64,000 nucleotides of DNA from Caldicellulosiruptor saccharolyticus DSM 8903 (GCF_000016545.1 NC_009437.1:2444501-2508500); one strand, 5' to 3'; positions 37,809 to 47,610 are shown, counted from the stretch's first letter. A program made the numbers and translations. The notes: generated by a model from the letters alone, not told the origin.

Positions 37809-39056
37809 ATGCCAAAAGAGGGAAATTGTGTAATAGCGCAATCGGGGGGACCAACTGCTGTTATCAATGCCTCGCTTTTAGGTGTAATTGAAGAAGCGAT
37901 GAAGCAACATCCAATAAGGGCTATTTATGGTGCAAAAAATGGGATAATTGGTCTTATTGATGAGGAACTCTACGACCTCAGAATGGAGGACCCTGAAGAA
38001 TTAAAGCTTTTAAAAACTACACCTTCATCGGCCTTGGGTTCTTGTCGATATCAGCTAAAGCCTTTTGAGCACGATGAAAAAGACTATGTTAAGATTTTTA
38101 ATGTTTTTGAAGCACACAATATAAGGTATTTCTTTTACATTGGTGGAAATGATTCAATGGATACTGCTGACAAGCTTACACGCTATGCAAAAAAGATTGG
38201 TTATGATATATGCATAATAGGAATTCCGAAGACAATTGACAACGACCTTGTCATGACAGACCACTGCCCTGGCTTTGGTAGTGCTGCAAAGTACATTGCA
38301 ACGTCTGTCATGGAAATAGCAAGAGATGCTGTTGTATATCCAACAAATATTGTTACAATAATTGAAGTAATGGGAAGAAATGCCGGGTGGCTTGCTGCTG
38401 CATCAGCCTTGGCTGCGAAAGATATTGGTGCACCTGACCTTATTTACCTACCTGAAGTACCGTTTTCTGTTGACAAGTTCTTAGATGATGTCAGAAATAT
38501 ACACAAGAAGACAGGAAAAATTACAATTGTAGTATCAGAGGGTATCAAGGACAAAGATGGAAAGTACATTGCTGATATGAGCCACAAGTTTGGAATAGAC
38601 GCATTTGGGCATGTACAACTTGGTGGTGCAGCGTTTGTTTTAGAAAACATAATCCGTGAAGAAGTGGAAAAGAGAGTAAAAGCAATCCAGTTCAATGTTC
38701 TGCAGAGAAGTGCAGCTCATATCATGTCAAAGACTGACGTTGAAGAGGCATACATGGTTGGAAGAATGGCTGTAAAGTATGCAGTTGAAGGTGCAAGTGG
38801 ATACATGGTTGCAATTAAGCGTGACAGTGATAGTCCATATTCCAGTTCAACAGAACTTGTAGAACTTTATAAAGTTGCAAACGCAGAGAAATTAGTACCT
38901 CTTGCATGGATTTCTCATGATGGAAACTATGTAAAAGAAGAAATTCTCAATTATATCCAGCCTCTAATCGAAGGCGAGGTTGAAATCAAATTTGAAAAGG
39001 GACTTCCTCGATATGCAAAGCTCAGAAAGATAATGGTGCCAAAAAAGGTTGTCTAA
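37809..39056 (+). CDS. Pyrophosphate-dependent 6-phosphofructokinase
   Basis: 415 residues. The active site reads YIGGNDSMDTADKL and GIPKTIDNDLVMTDHCPGFGSAAKYIA. The Asp in GGNDS (Gly in ATP enzymes, GGDGS) and the Lys in PKTIDND mark the PPi-using class. It phosphorylates fructose 6-phosphate reversibly with PPi in glycolysis, saving ATP. RBS GGGAGGG. Monocistronic, with a strong terminator shared with the convergent clpC. A separate ATP-PFK, if present, is outside the window. Confidence 0.9.
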   Translation: MPKEGNCVIAQSGGPTAVINASLLGVIEEAMKQHPIRAIYGAKNGIIGLIDEELYDLRMEDPEELKLLKTTPSSALGSCRYQLKPFEHDEKDYVKIFNVFEAHNIRYFFYIGGNDSMDTADKLTRYAKKIGYDICIIGIPKTIDNDLVMTDHCPGFGSAAKYIATSVMEIARDAVVYPTNIVTIIEVMGRNAGWLAAASALAAKDIGAPDLIYLPEVPFSVDKFLDDVRNIHKKTGKITIVVSEGIKDKDGKYIADMSHKFGIDAFGHVQLGGAAFVLENIIREEVEKRVKAIQFNVLQRSAAHIMSKTDVEEAYMVGRMAVKYAVEGASGYMVAIKRDSDSPYSSSTELVELYKVANAEKLVPLAWISHDGNYVKEEILNYIQPLIEGEVEIKFEKGLPRYAKLRKIMVPKKVV

Positions 39057-39079
39057 ACTTTGAAAAAGTACTAAATTGA

Positions 39080-39138
39080 AATAAAAAAATAAAAGGGTGC
39101 TACCTTGGGAAATACCACCCAGGTGCACCCATTTTTTT
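39080..39138. terminator. Bidirectional terminator between PPi-PFK and clpC
   Basis: GGGTGC-T-ACCT-T-GGG pairs with CCC-AGGT-GCACCC (39095-39130). ATTTTTTT follows on + and a T-rich tract follows on -. Confidence 0.82.
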
Positions 39139-39149
39139 AATTTAACTCT

Positions 39150-41642
39150 CTACTTTGCTTGTTCTATTTGAGTGGTTTCAGAGCTGCTGCTTTTCTCTTT
39201 TTTGGTTATTACAGTTTTGTCATCTACATAATCAACTATAAACTTATCCCCTTGTTTTATTTGCCCTTCTAAAATAGCTTCTGAAATCTTGTCTTCTACC
39301 ATGGTCTGGATAGCTCTTTTAAGTGGCCTTGCACCAAATAGCGGATCAAACCCTTTTTTAGCTATTGCCTCAACAAGCGCAGGTGTAAATTCTGCATAAT
39401 ACTCGCTTGATTTAATTCTTTCCTTCAAGTTGTTGAGCAAGATTTCAACTATCTTTTTGACATCTTCCTCATCCAATGGATGGAATACTATAATCTCGTC
39501 TATTCTGTTCAAAAACTCTGGTCTGAAAGTTTTCTTCAGCTCACCCATAACACTTTCTTTTATCTGCTCATATGTTCTCTGTTTTTCGTCCTCGGATGTT
39601 GAAAATCCTAACTTTTTAGGATTTGTAATAAGCTGTGCACCAATGTTTGATGTCATAATAATCACTGTGTTTCTAAAGCTTACAGTCCTGCCCTGAGAGT
39701 CGGTAAGTCTACCATCGTCAAGTATCTGCAAAAGGAGGTTAAAAACATCAGGGTGAGCTTTCTCTATTTCGTCAAACAGGACAACCGAGTATGGTCTTCT
39801 TCTAACCTTTTCTGTAAGCTGTCCACCTTCTTCATATCCAACATATCCAGGGGGAGAACCAATTAACTTTGATACATTGAATTTTTCCATATATTCTGAC
39901 ATGTCAATTCGAATAAGAGCATCCTCTGTTCCAAACAATGCTTCAGCAAGCGCACGACAAAGCTCTGTCTTACCAACGCCAGTTGGACCTAAGAATATAA
40001 ACGAACCAATTGGTCTTTTTGGGTCTTTCAGACCAACTCTTCCACGCCTTATCGCTCTTGCAACAGCTCTTACAGCTTCATCCTGCCCAACCACACGTTT
40101 GTGTAAAACCTCTTCTAATTTCAACAGTCTTTCAGATTCATCTTCTGTGAGCTTGTTAACAGGAATACCTGTCCAGCTTGCCACAATATATGCAATATCA
40201 TTTTCAGTCACAATTGGCTGAGCCTTTTGCTGATCGTTAGTCCACGAATTCTTAACCTTTTCAAGTTCTTGGCGAAGTTTTATAATTTCGTCTCTTATCT
40301 TTGCTGCTTTTTCATATTCTTGAAGCCTAATTGCCTCTTCTTTTTCCTTCTCAAGCTTTTCAATCTTCTCTTCATGCTCTTTTACATGAGGCGGAAGTGT
40401 GTACATTTTAAGTCTCACACGCGATGCGGCCTCATCAATAAGGTCTATTGCCTTGTCTGGTAAGTATCTGTCCGTAATATACTTTGTAGAAAGATCAACA
40501 GCAGCTTTTATAGCCTCATCTGTTATCTTCACACCATGATGAGCTTCATATTTGTCGCGAAGTCCTTTTAGTATTTGTACAGTCTCTTCTGGTGTTGGCT
40601 CACCAACCAAGATGGGTTGGAATCTTCTCTCTAAAGCTGCATCTTTTTCTATATGTTTTCTGTACTCGTCAAGCGTTGTTGCACCAATTACTTGAATCTC
40701 ACCACGTGCAAGAGCTGGTTTTAAAATATTTGATGCGTCAATTGCCCCTTCTGCCGCACCAGCACCAATGATAGTATGCATCTCATCAATAAAGAGAATA
40801 ACATTTCCTGCTTTTCTAACCTCTTCCATTGCCTTTTTTAGCCTTTCTTCAAATTCGCCCCTGAACTTTGACCCTGCAACCATTGCAGAAAGATCCAAAG
40901 CAACAACCCTTTTGTTTCTCAAAAGCTCTGGAACATTTCCTTCTACAATCTTTTGTGCAAGCCCTTCAACTATTGCTGTCTTACCAACACCGGGCTCACC
41001 AATTAAACATGGGTTGTTTTTTGTCCTCCTCGACAAAATCTGGATAACTCTTTCTATTTCCTTTTCACGACCAATAACAGGATCAATCTTTCCCTCAAGT
41101 GCAAGCTGTGTCAAATCCCTGCTAAATTGATTCAACGTAGGTGTATTTTGGGTTTGGAAATTTATCTGCTGTTGAGGCGATACTCCTCCCATATTTTTAG
41201 CATCCTCGTTCAAAAGTTTCATGATTTCTTCAAACAATTTTTGTGGGTCGACACCCAAATCCATTAATATTCTCACAGCAACACTTTCGCCCTCGCGCAT
41301 TATGGCAAGTAAAATGTGTTCTGTGCTGATATATGTGCTGCCAAGCCTTCGTGCTTCCATAAACGCAATTTCAAATACCCTCTTTGTCCTGGGTGTAAAT
41401 CCTGTTGGCGGCTGCGGAAGCTGATAATCACCTCTGCCAATTAGCTCTTCTATCTCGTCAATCACCTTTTCTTCAGTAACACCCTGGCTTTGCAAAACTC
41501 TTGCCGCAATACCGCCACCTTCTCTAATCAATCCCAAAAGTAGATGTTCTGTGCCAACGTAGTTATGACCAAGCTCGGCAGCAGATTGCTGCGCAAGCAT
41601 TATCGCCTTTTCTGCTCTTTCTGTAAATCTTCCTTGGAACAT
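39150..41642 (-). CDS. clpC: ATP-dependent Clp protease ATPase ClpC
   Basis: 830-residue Hsp100 unfoldase. Two Clp_N repeats (about 1-145), AAA-1 (Walker [10 protein letters not shown], Walker [11 protein letters not shown]), a UVR/M-domain with [14 protein letters not shown]-2 ([23 protein letters not shown]) and a C-terminal D2-small domain. Works with ClpP and, through McsB, degrades arginine-phosphorylated proteins. Last gene of ctsR-mcsA-mcsB-clpC, 15 bp after mcsB. Confidence 0.97.
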   Translation of the reverse strand: MFQGRFTERAEKAIMLAQQSAAELGHNYVGTEHLLLGLIREGGGIAARVLQSQGVTEEKVIDEIEELIGRGDYQLPQPPTGFTPRTKRVFEIAFMEARRLGSTYISTEHILLAIMREGESVAVRILMDLGVDPQKLFEEIMKLLNEDAKNMGGVSPQQQINFQTQNTPTLNQFSRDLTQLALEGKIDPVIGREKEIERVIQILSRRTKNNPCLIGEPGVGKTAIVEGLAQKIVEGNVPELLRNKRVVALDLSAMVAGSKFRGEFEERLKKAMEEVRKAGNVILFIDEMHTIIGAGAAEGAIDASNILKPALARGEIQVIGATTLDEYRKHIEKDAALERRFQPILVGEPTPEETVQILKGLRDKYEAHHGVKITDEAIKAAVDLSTKYITDRYLPDKAIDLIDEAASRVRLKMYTLPPHVKEHEEKIEKLEKEKEEAIRLQEYEKAAKIRDEIIKLRQELEKVKNSWTNDQQKAQPIVTENDIAYIVASWTGIPVNKLTEDESERLLKLEEVLHKRVVGQDEAVRAVARAIRRGRVGLKDPKRPIGSFIFLGPTGVGKTELCRALAEALFGTEDALIRIDMSEYMEKFNVSKLIGSPPGYVGYEEGGQLTEKVRRRPYSVVLFDEIEKAHPDVFNLLLQILDDGRLTDSQGRTVSFRNTVIIMTSNIGAQLITNPKKLGFSTSEDEKQRTYEQIKESVMGELKKTFRPEFLNRIDEIIVFHPLDEEDVKKIVEILLNNLKERIKSSEYYAEFTPALVEAIAKKGFDPLFGARPLKRAIQTMVEDKISEAILEGQIKQGDKFIVDYVDDKTVITKKEKSSSSETTQIEQAK

Positions 41643-41657
41643 TTTTTAAAACCTCCT

Positions 41658-42644
41658 TCAGTCTAAAATTTTTCTTATAAGCTCTGCTCTTTTTATGTCC
41701 CTTTCCTCGGGTGTCATTTCCCTTCCAAAATAGTCTTGTATCATAGCTGGTTGAATCAAGTTAAGAAGCACATCTATCTTATCAATTGTAACCTCTTTTA
41801 TAATACCCATACTGATACCCATTCTCACGTCTGAAATTAATCTTAGTGCCTCATTCGATGAGATATTTCTCGCATATTTCAAAATTCCAAAAGACCTGTA
41901 TACCTTATCTTCGATAAATGCTCTGTTCTCATTCAAAAGTTTTAGTCTTGCTTGACGTTCTTGTTCAATTATCTGGTTTGTGATGGAAATAACATTTGCA
42001 ATAATGTCCTCTTCTGGCTGACCTAATGTAATCTGGTTCGAAATCTGATAAAGATTCCCTACAACCTCACTTCCCTCACCATAAAAGCCTCTTACAGCAA
42101 TACCAAGTTTTGTAATTGTCTCAATGATTTCCTTCATATAACCAAGAAGGGTAAGTGCCGGAAGATGAAGCATGAAAGACGCTCTCAGTCCTGTTCCAAC
42201 ATTGGTGGGACAGGAGGTAAGGTATCCCCATGTTTCGTCATAAGCATATGGAAGGTGCTCTTCTAAAAAGTCATCAATTCTGTTTGCATCCTCCCAGGCC
42301 ATCTGGATGTTTTGCCCTCTGTACAACACCTGGATTCTTAAATGATCTTCTTCATTTATCATGATACTTATATTTTCATTCTGGTCAATTGCAACAGCAC
42401 TTTTTATCTTTGACGAGACCAAAGCAGGTGATATTAAGTGTTTTTCAATCAAAACCTGTCTTTTTAAAAGCGGCAATTTTCTTATTTCATAAAAATCAAA
42501 TTTGTATTGTTTATTTTTTGAAATCACATCTCTTACCCTATCTATTACAAGACCAGCATCATAATCGTTCATTTTTATAGTAAAGGGAACATCTGAAAGA
42601 TTTCTTGCAAGTCGAATTCTACTTGTTACAACAACTTCATCCAT
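41658..42644 (-). CDS. mcsB: Protein-arginine kinase McsB
   Basis: 328 residues; ATP:guanidino phosphotransferase catalytic domain, without the N-terminal domain of creatine kinases. VVTSRIRLARNLSDVPF binds nucleotide. The TSCPTNVGTGLRAS loop has the conserved Cys, and GIAVRGFYGEGSEV the Arg/Glu contacts. McsB phosphorylates arginines on CtsR and on misfolded proteins, tagging them for ClpCP. The ATG at 42644 has GGGAGTG upstream; a GTG start at 42656 is part of that RBS and overlaps the mcsA stop. Confidence 0.95.
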   Translation of the reverse strand: MDEVVVTSRIRLARNLSDVPFTIKMNDYDAGLVIDRVRDVISKNKQYKFDFYEIRKLPLLKRQVLIEKHLISPALVSSKIKSAVAIDQNENISIMINEEDHLRIQVLYRGQNIQMAWEDANRIDDFLEEHLPYAYDETWGYLTSCPTNVGTGLRASFMLHLPALTLLGYMKEIIETITKLGIAVRGFYGEGSEVVGNLYQISNQITLGQPEEDIIANVISITNQIIEQERQARLKLLNENRAFIEDKVYRSFGILKYARNISSNEALRLISDVRMGISMGIIKEVTIDKIDVLLNLIQPAMIQDYFGREMTPEERDIKRAELIRKILD

Positions 42645-42652
42645 TTTACAAA

Positions 42653-43165
42653 TCACTCCCGAGCAAGTTTCTTCTCAAGTTCTCTTATCTTGTCTCTAAT
42701 CTCTGCGGCCTTCTCAAACTCTTCATTTTTTATAGCTATATTTAACTCTATCTTAAGTTTGTCAATTTCTCTTTTGATTGCAATATTTTCCCCCATCTTA
42801 GTGGGAATCTTTCCAACATGCTTTGTATTGCCATGAATTCTTCTGAAAATAGGATAGAGCTTTTCTGAAAAAGAATTGTAGCACATCGCACAGCCAAATC
42901 TACCTGTTCGTTTAAATTCTTCAAAAGTCATCCCACAACCTTTGCATGTAATTTGCATCTCAAAAGAAGGTTTTATTACCTGAGTGCCAAAAGCTGGTTC
43001 TAATATTCCGGCTAAAAAGTTTGTAACCGAAAAAGGCGTATCAAATTCTATTGCACCCTTTTGTTTTGCACACACCTCACAAAGATGCATCTCTGTCTTA
43101 AGACCGTTTATAATCTGCGTATAGTGGACAGTTGCTGGGCGCTTGCCACAATTTTCGCAAAGCAT
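42653..43165 (-). CDS. mcsA: McsA, zinc-binding activator of McsB
   Basis: 170 residues. Two pairs of CxxC motifs: LCENCGKRPA...LCEVCAKQKG and CKGCGMTFEE...CAMCY. The UVR helix EEFEKAAEIRDKIRELEKKL sits at the C-terminus. McsA stimulates McsB and stabilises CtsR-McsB interplay. ATG at 43165 fits GGTGAG 7 nt upstream better than an upstream in-frame start. The stop lies 8 bp before the mcsB ATG (9-base frame shift between them). Confidence 0.95.
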   Translation of the reverse strand: MLCENCGKRPATVHYTQIINGLKTEMHLCEVCAKQKGAIEFDTPFSVTNFLAGILEPAFGTQVIKPSFEMQITCKGCGMTFEEFKRTGRFGCAMCYNSFSEKLYPIFRRIHGNTKHVGKIPTKMGENIAIKREIDKLKIELNIAIKNEEFEKAAEIRDKIRELEKKLARE

Positions 43166-43208
43166 TATAAAACTCACCATCCTTTACGAAAACCTCTACT
43201 TATAAATA

Positions 43209-43667
43209 TTACCCGTTCATAAGCGAAATTATCATAGCTTTTAAAATTAACATTCTTAAAGTATCTTTCAAAGGTTGATTTATGGGTAGAGACTTGTCAT
43301 TCAACGCTGCTTTCATCAAATTTGCTTCTCTCTGAGTTATAGCACCGTTTTCTAACAAGCACTCAATAATTTCGTTTGCTTGATGCTGGGTAACAGGAGA
43401 ATTTATGTTATTTAAGATATTCTCAAGCAGATTTGAACTATTTTCAAACTTTATCTTTACTATACGTATCGAACCGCCACCACCGCGCTTGCTTTCTATA
43501 TAATACCCTCTTTCGATTGTAAAGCGTGTTGAAAGAACATAGTTTATCTGTGACGGTGCACAGTTGAAAAAGTTTGCAAGCTCATTTCTCTGAATCTCAA
43601 CTTCACCATCTTTTTTTTCAATTAGCTGCTTTATAAATTCCTCAATAATATCAGACAGCCTTGGCAT
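43209..43667 (-). CDS. ctsR: Transcriptional repressor CtsR
   Basis: 152 residues. N-terminal winged helix RNELANFFNCAPSQINYVLSTRFT with the Gly-rich wing RGGGGSIRI, the thermosensing loop of CtsR. The C-terminal four-helix domain (about 80-150) is the McsB/ClpC contact region. It represses class III heat-shock genes and its own operon; a consensus CtsR box sits 34 bp upstream. First gene of the operon. Confidence 0.96.
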   Translation of the reverse strand: MPRLSDIIEEFIKQLIEKKDGEVEIQRNELANFFNCAPSQINYVLSTRFTIERGYYIESKRGGGGSIRIVKIKFENSSNLLENILNNINSPVTQHQANEIIECLLENGAITQREANLMKAALNDKSLPINQPLKDTLRMLILKAMIISLMNG

Positions 43668-43700
43668 AAAAACCTCCCCCGTCTTAAGACCCGCGTTGAC

Positions 43701-43717
43701 TTTGACTATCTTTGACC
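43701..43717 (-). promoter_or_regulatory. CtsR operator
   Basis: Read on the minus strand: GGTCAAA-GAT-AGTCAAA. Both heptads match the CtsR box (A/G)GTCAAA-NAN-(A/G)GTCAAA. A third partial GTCAA follows immediately. It lies upstream of ctsR and close to its promoter. Confidence 0.92.
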
Positions 43718-43767
43718 TTGTAATTATATTTTAATATATTTTCTTTTTAAATGCAAGATATTTCTTG

Positions 43768-43796
43768 TTGTTAAAATGTGATAAATATATTATAAT
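43768..43796 (+). promoter_or_regulatory. Sigma-A promoter of the polysaccharide deacetylase gene
   Basis: TTGTTA (43768-43773), 17-bp spacer, consensus TATAAT (43791-43796), about 40 bp before the start codon. Divergent from the ctsR promoter. Confidence 0.75.
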
Positions 43797-43836
43797 GTCT
43801 TGTATAAAATACTAAAAAGAGAGGAACAACAAGCCG

Positions 43837-44805
43837 TTGAAACTCAAAAAAATTTTAGCAGTGATCTTGCTTATTTTACTTGCAATTGCGCTGGTAACAT
43901 CTGTAGCTATAAAAACTGAGCAAATACTCACAAGTGTGATTTTAAAAAGCCATCACAATGCTGAAAAAACTGCCCCTCCATCTTCTCTTGCTCAAAAAAA
44001 TTTTAAGATTCAGCCCTTTAATATTATATCAAAAAATTTAAATGAGGTAAGCAATACAAATAAAAGCAAAGCACAAAAATTTCTAGAGCCAGTAACCAGA
44101 TCAGTTTATGAGACAACTAAACCTTTGAGTCCGGTATTAGATCTACACGATACCTCAAACACTAAAAACATCTCTAAAAAGGTTATATACCTAACAATAG
44201 ATGACGGACCATCATCTGAGACACCTAAGATTCTTGAGATTTTAGAAAAAGAAGGTATAAAAGCTACTTTCTTTGTTGTTGGATACAACTGTGTAAAATA
44301 TCCAAATTTTCTCAAGCAAATTTATCAAAAAGGCCATCTAATTGGCAATCATTCGTACTCGCACAAGTATAAAGTAATTTACAAAAGTTTCAAAAATTTT
44401 GCTGACGACTTTAATAAAGCCCAAGATGTGATATATCAAATTACAGGGATAATGCCAAAATATTATAGATTCCCTGGCGGGTCTTTAAACAAGGTATCAC
44501 CTCAAATAAAAAAGTTTTTTGACAAAAACAAGGTAATATACATTGACTGGAATGCCATAACCGGTGATTCATCAAAGAATCATGAAAAACTTACTTACAA
44601 GGATATAATCAAAATGACTTTTGCAACTATAAATAATAAAAATCAAATAGTGCTTCTTATGCACGACAGTCCTACAAAGAAAAATGTCATTGAAGCTTTG
44701 CCCTATATAATTAAAACCTTAAAATCTAAGGGCTATGTCTTTGAAACAGTAGACAAAATGCCAAAACCTTTGCAATTTAAAACAAAAGCCGCATCATCAC
44801 ACTGA
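43837..44805 (+). CDS. Polysaccharide deacetylase (NodB/PdaA-like, carbohydrate esterase 4)
   Basis: 322 residues: N-terminal membrane anchor or signal (about 5-25), a low-complexity linker to about 105, then a NodB domain. All five motifs are visible: TIDDGP (catalytic Asp), HSYSH (metal His pair), YYRFPGGS, DWNAITGDS and VLLMHDS. It removes N-acetyl groups from peptidoglycan or another surface glycan. TTG start behind GAGAGGA. The last codons form one arm of the terminator hairpin. Peptidoglycan or xylan cannot be separated as substrate from sequence; the membrane anchor favours the wall. Confidence 0.87.
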   Translation: MKLKKILAVILLILLAIALVTSVAIKTEQILTSVILKSHHNAEKTAPPSSLAQKNFKIQPFNIISKNLNEVSNTNKSKAQKFLEPVTRSVYETTKPLSPVLDLHDTSNTKNISKKVIYLTIDDGPSSETPKILEILEKEGIKATFFVVGYNCVKYPNFLKQIYQKGHLIGNHSYSHKYKVIYKSFKNFADDFNKAQDVIYQITGIMPKYYRFPGGSLNKVSPQIKKFFDKNKVIYIDWNAITGDSSKNHEKLTYKDIIKMTFATINNKNQIVLLMHDSPTKKNVIEALPYIIKTLKSKGYVFETVDKMPKPLQFKTKAASSH

Positions 44806-44818
44806 TGCGGCTTATTTA
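44786..44818 (+). terminator. Terminator overlapping the end of the polysaccharide deacetylase gene
   Basis: GCCGCATCA (44788-44796) pairs perfectly with TGATGCGGC (44803-44811), followed by TTATTT. The stop codon lies within the hairpin. Confidence 0.75.
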
Positions 44819-44847
44819 GCCCCATTTTATTTTAACCTGCAGCAATT

Positions 44848-45144
44848 TTACCTTGTTGCTCTTATCTTAGAAAAGCAATCACTGCAGTATATGGGTCTGT
44901 CATTTCTTGGCTTGAACGGAACTTTTGTCTCTTTTCCACATGCGCTGCAAACTGCATCGTAAAGTTCACGTCTTCTTTCTTGTCTACCTTCTCTTCTTTG
45001 CATAGCCTTTCTCTGGTCTCTGCACTCTTTGCATCTTGTTGGTTCGTTCTTGAACCCTTTTTGCGCATAAAATTCTTGTTCACCTGCTGTGAACACAAAC
45101 TCTCTTCCGCAATCCTTGCAAACTAATACCTTGTCTTGATACAT
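44848..45144 (-). CDS. Zinc-ribbon protein with multiple CxxC motifs
   Basis: 98 residues with four CxxC pairs: VCKDCGREF, RCKECRDQ, VCSACGKE and YCSDCFS. A basic, Arg-rich middle (QRREGRQERRRELYD) separates them. The first half matches the probable zinc-ribbon family often called CxxC-x17-CxxC protein. It is likely to bind nucleic acid or a protein partner; no precise function is known. ATG is preceded by a GAGGGGAA RBS. It stands alone between two terminator-like hairpins. Confidence 0.75.
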   Translation of the reverse strand: MYQDKVLVCKDCGREFVFTAGEQEFYAQKGFKNEPTRCKECRDQRKAMQRREGRQERRRELYDAVCSACGKETKVPFKPRNDRPIYCSDCFSKIRATR

Positions 45145-45182
45145 TCTAAAATTCCCCTCACTTCATGGATTTAGATTTTTCT

Positions 45183-45220
45183 GACGTCTATTGTTCACCC
45201 TGAACAACCAACGTCTTTTT
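45183..45220 (+). terminator. Terminator-like hairpin upstream of the zinc-ribbon gene
   Basis: GACGT...TTGTTCA pairs with TGAACAA...ACGTC, three-base loop, followed by CTTTTTAATT on the + strand. No + strand gene ends here. On the minus strand it would be a 5'-UTR hairpin of the zinc-ribbon gene. Confidence 0.4.
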
Positions 45221-45270
45221 AATTATAACCCCATTTTCTCTATTTGTAAATAGCAAATTGAAAAAATTTT

Positions 45271-47355
45271 TTACTCATCTTCCTCCTCGGTCATTTGAGC
45301 TTTTGCTGCCTCAATTACTTTCTGAGCAATGTGGCTTGGCACCTCTTCATATCTTACAAACTCCATTGTAAACCAGCCTCTGCCCTGTGTCATAGACCTC
45401 AAATCTGTGGCATACTTGAACATCTCTGCAAGCGGTACCTCTGCCTCTATCTTTTCCATGTTCTTATCGATAGGCTCCATTCCTAAAACTCTCCCTCTTC
45501 GCCTGTTCAAATCTCCCATTATGTCGCCTGTGTAACTTTCTGGTACAACAACTTTGACATTCATGATAGGCTCAAGAAGCACTGGGTTTGCCTGCGCCAA
45601 GCCTTTCTTGTACGCAAGAGAGGTCGCAACCTTGAAGGCAAGCTCTGAGGAGTCAACTGGATGGTATGAACCATCAACAAGTGTTGCTTTGAGGTTCATG
45701 ACAGGATAACCTGCTAAAACACCCTTTTTAATACATTCTCTCAATCCTTTTTCAACAGCTGGTATATACTGTTTTGGCACGGCTCCACCAAAGATCTTTT
45801 CCTCAAACACTAAATCTTCTACCGGACTTGGCTCAAATTCAATAAATACATGTCCGTACTGACCATGCCCACCTGTTTGTTTTTTGTACTTTCCTTCACT
45901 TTTAACCTTTTTTCTGATGGTCTCTCTATATGGCACTTTTGGCTCAGACAATACAACAGATACACCAAATTTATTTTTTAGCTTATTTACAATCACATCA
46001 ATGTGAAGCTCGCCAATTCCGTATATGATATTCTGGCCTGTTTCGTTGTTTTTTTCTATTTTAAATGTCAAATCTTCCTCCATCAACCTATGAAGCCCAT
46101 TTGAAATCTTCTCTTCATCGCCCTTTGCCTTTGGTTCAATTGCAAGCATAAGCCATGGACGTGGAAATTCAATTGTCTCAACTTGGAGTAACTTGGATGG
46201 GTCACACAAAGTACTATTTGTAAGCGTAGATTGTAGCTTTGTCACAACTCCTATATCACCTGCTTTTAGCTCTGCAGTTGGTATTTGTTTTTTGCCTCTT
46301 ATAATAAAAAGCTGAGAAATCTTTTCTTGTCTGTCTGATGAGGTATTGTAAAGGGTCATATCAGGTCTGAGGGTCCCAGTTAAAACCTTGAGAAATGTAA
46401 TTCTGCCAACAAATGGATCAGCAACTGTTTTAAACACAAATGCGCAAGCTGGCAAACTTGTGTCTGGTTTTAACACAATTTCACTATTGTTTTTTACATC
46501 TTTTACCTTGAATTCTTTTTCTGCTGAAGAAGGAAGAAGTCTCACAATTGCATCTAAAAGCTCTTTAACTCCCAAATTTTTCAAAGCTGAGCCACACATG
46601 ACTGGAAATACTGATCTTGAAAGTACACCCAGCTTCAATCCCTTGAAAATTTCATCTGTTGAAATCTCCTCACCTGAAAAATACTTTTCCATAAGCTCTT
46701 CATCGTTTTCTACAGACGCCTCTATTAAATTATTTCTGAGCTCCTCAACTCTATTAATCAACCCGCTCGGGATTGGAACTTCCTTTGCGGAGTTGTTCTC
46801 ATACACATATGCCTTTTTTGAAATGATGTCTACAAAGCCCACAAATTTTCCATTTTCAATTATTGGATACTGAATTGGAATTGCCTTTAGAGTCAAGACA
46901 TCAGCAATCCTTTTTAGTACCTTTTCAAAATCAGCATTCTCTTCATCCATCTTATTTACAAAAATTAAAACTGGCAACTTTTTGTTTTCTGCAAACTCCC
47001 ATCCTTTTTCTGCACCAACTTGCACACCTGTTTTTGCACCAATTACCAAAACTGCAGACTCTGCAACATGTATAGCTTCACAAACCTCACCCACGAAGTC
47101 AAAATAACCTGGCGTATCAAGCACATTTATTTTGTAATCTCCCCACTCAAGTGGCTCAACTGTCATTGAAATAGAGATTCGTCTTTTTATCTCCTCAGGG
47201 TCAAAGTCAGAAGTGGTTGTACCGTCTTCTGTTCTGCCAATTCGGTCAATACACTTTGCATTAAAAAGCATACTGTCTGTCAGAATTGTCTTTCCATCTC
47301 CGCCGTGTCCAAGTAAAACTACATTTTTAATATACTGCGGAGCATATTCTTTCAT
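45271..47355 (-). CDS. EF-G-like translational GTPase (FusA2/EF-G2 type)
   Basis: 694 residues with the five-domain EF-G layout: G domain (NVVLLGHGGDGKT, NVLDTPGYFDF, FVNKMDEENADF), domain II, and domains III-V (GELHIDVIVNKLKNKFGV; GGHGQYGHVFIEFEP). The P-loop GHGGDGKT and the switch I/effector text RRISISM differ from canonical EF-G (AHIDAGKT and RGITI). This places it in the EF-G-like paralogue group of Thermotogae, Clostridia and others, whose role is not settled. The canonical fusA should lie with the rpsL-rpsG-tuf genes elsewhere. Monocistronic. Confidence 0.88.
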   Translation of the reverse strand: MKEYAPQYIKNVVLLGHGGDGKTILTDSMLFNAKCIDRIGRTEDGTTTSDFDPEEIKRRISISMTVEPLEWGDYKINVLDTPGYFDFVGEVCEAIHVAESAVLVIGAKTGVQVGAEKGWEFAENKKLPVLIFVNKMDEENADFEKVLKRIADVLTLKAIPIQYPIIENGKFVGFVDIISKKAYVYENNSAKEVPIPSGLINRVEELRNNLIEASVENDEELMEKYFSGEEISTDEIFKGLKLGVLSRSVFPVMCGSALKNLGVKELLDAIVRLLPSSAEKEFKVKDVKNNSEIVLKPDTSLPACAFVFKTVADPFVGRITFLKVLTGTLRPDMTLYNTSSDRQEKISQLFIIRGKKQIPTAELKAGDIGVVTKLQSTLTNSTLCDPSKLLQVETIEFPRPWLMLAIEPKAKGDEEKISNGLHRLMEEDLTFKIEKNNETGQNIIYGIGELHIDVIVNKLKNKFGVSVVLSEPKVPYRETIRKKVKSEGKYKKQTGGHGQYGHVFIEFEPSPVEDLVFEEKIFGGAVPKQYIPAVEKGLRECIKKGVLAGYPVMNLKATLVDGSYHPVDSSELAFKVATSLAYKKGLAQANPVLLEPIMNVKVVVPESYTGDIMGDLNRRRGRVLGMEPIDKNMEKIEAEVPLAEMFKYATDLRSMTQGRGWFTMEFVRYEEVPSHIAQKVIEAAKAQMTEEEDE

Positions 47356-47610
47356 ATTACATTCCCCCTTGAATTTTGACTATGAGAAATTTGTAGATAC
47401 TAATAAGATATTCTACATCAAAAACGAAAATCCTTTTTAAACTTGATATTCTCATAGACATTTTTGAAAAAGTTCAATGCTTTAAACGAAACAAATTTTA
47501 AAATACTATACAAAAACACTGTTGATTAAATAAAAGTATTTCTGTAAAATTTTAATTAGAAACATCTTTATTTGCATCAATAAAATACTGAAAAGGAGTA
47601 GTAAATAAAG

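Noticed and set aside
46388-46873. A 161-residue + strand open frame
   Set aside because: Antisense to the EF-G-like gene; no start context and no family signal.
47379-47460. Inverted pair TATGAGAA/TTCTCATA upstream of the EF-G-like gene
   Set aside because: Arms are about 60 bp apart in AT-rich DNA; too weak to call a structure or an operator.
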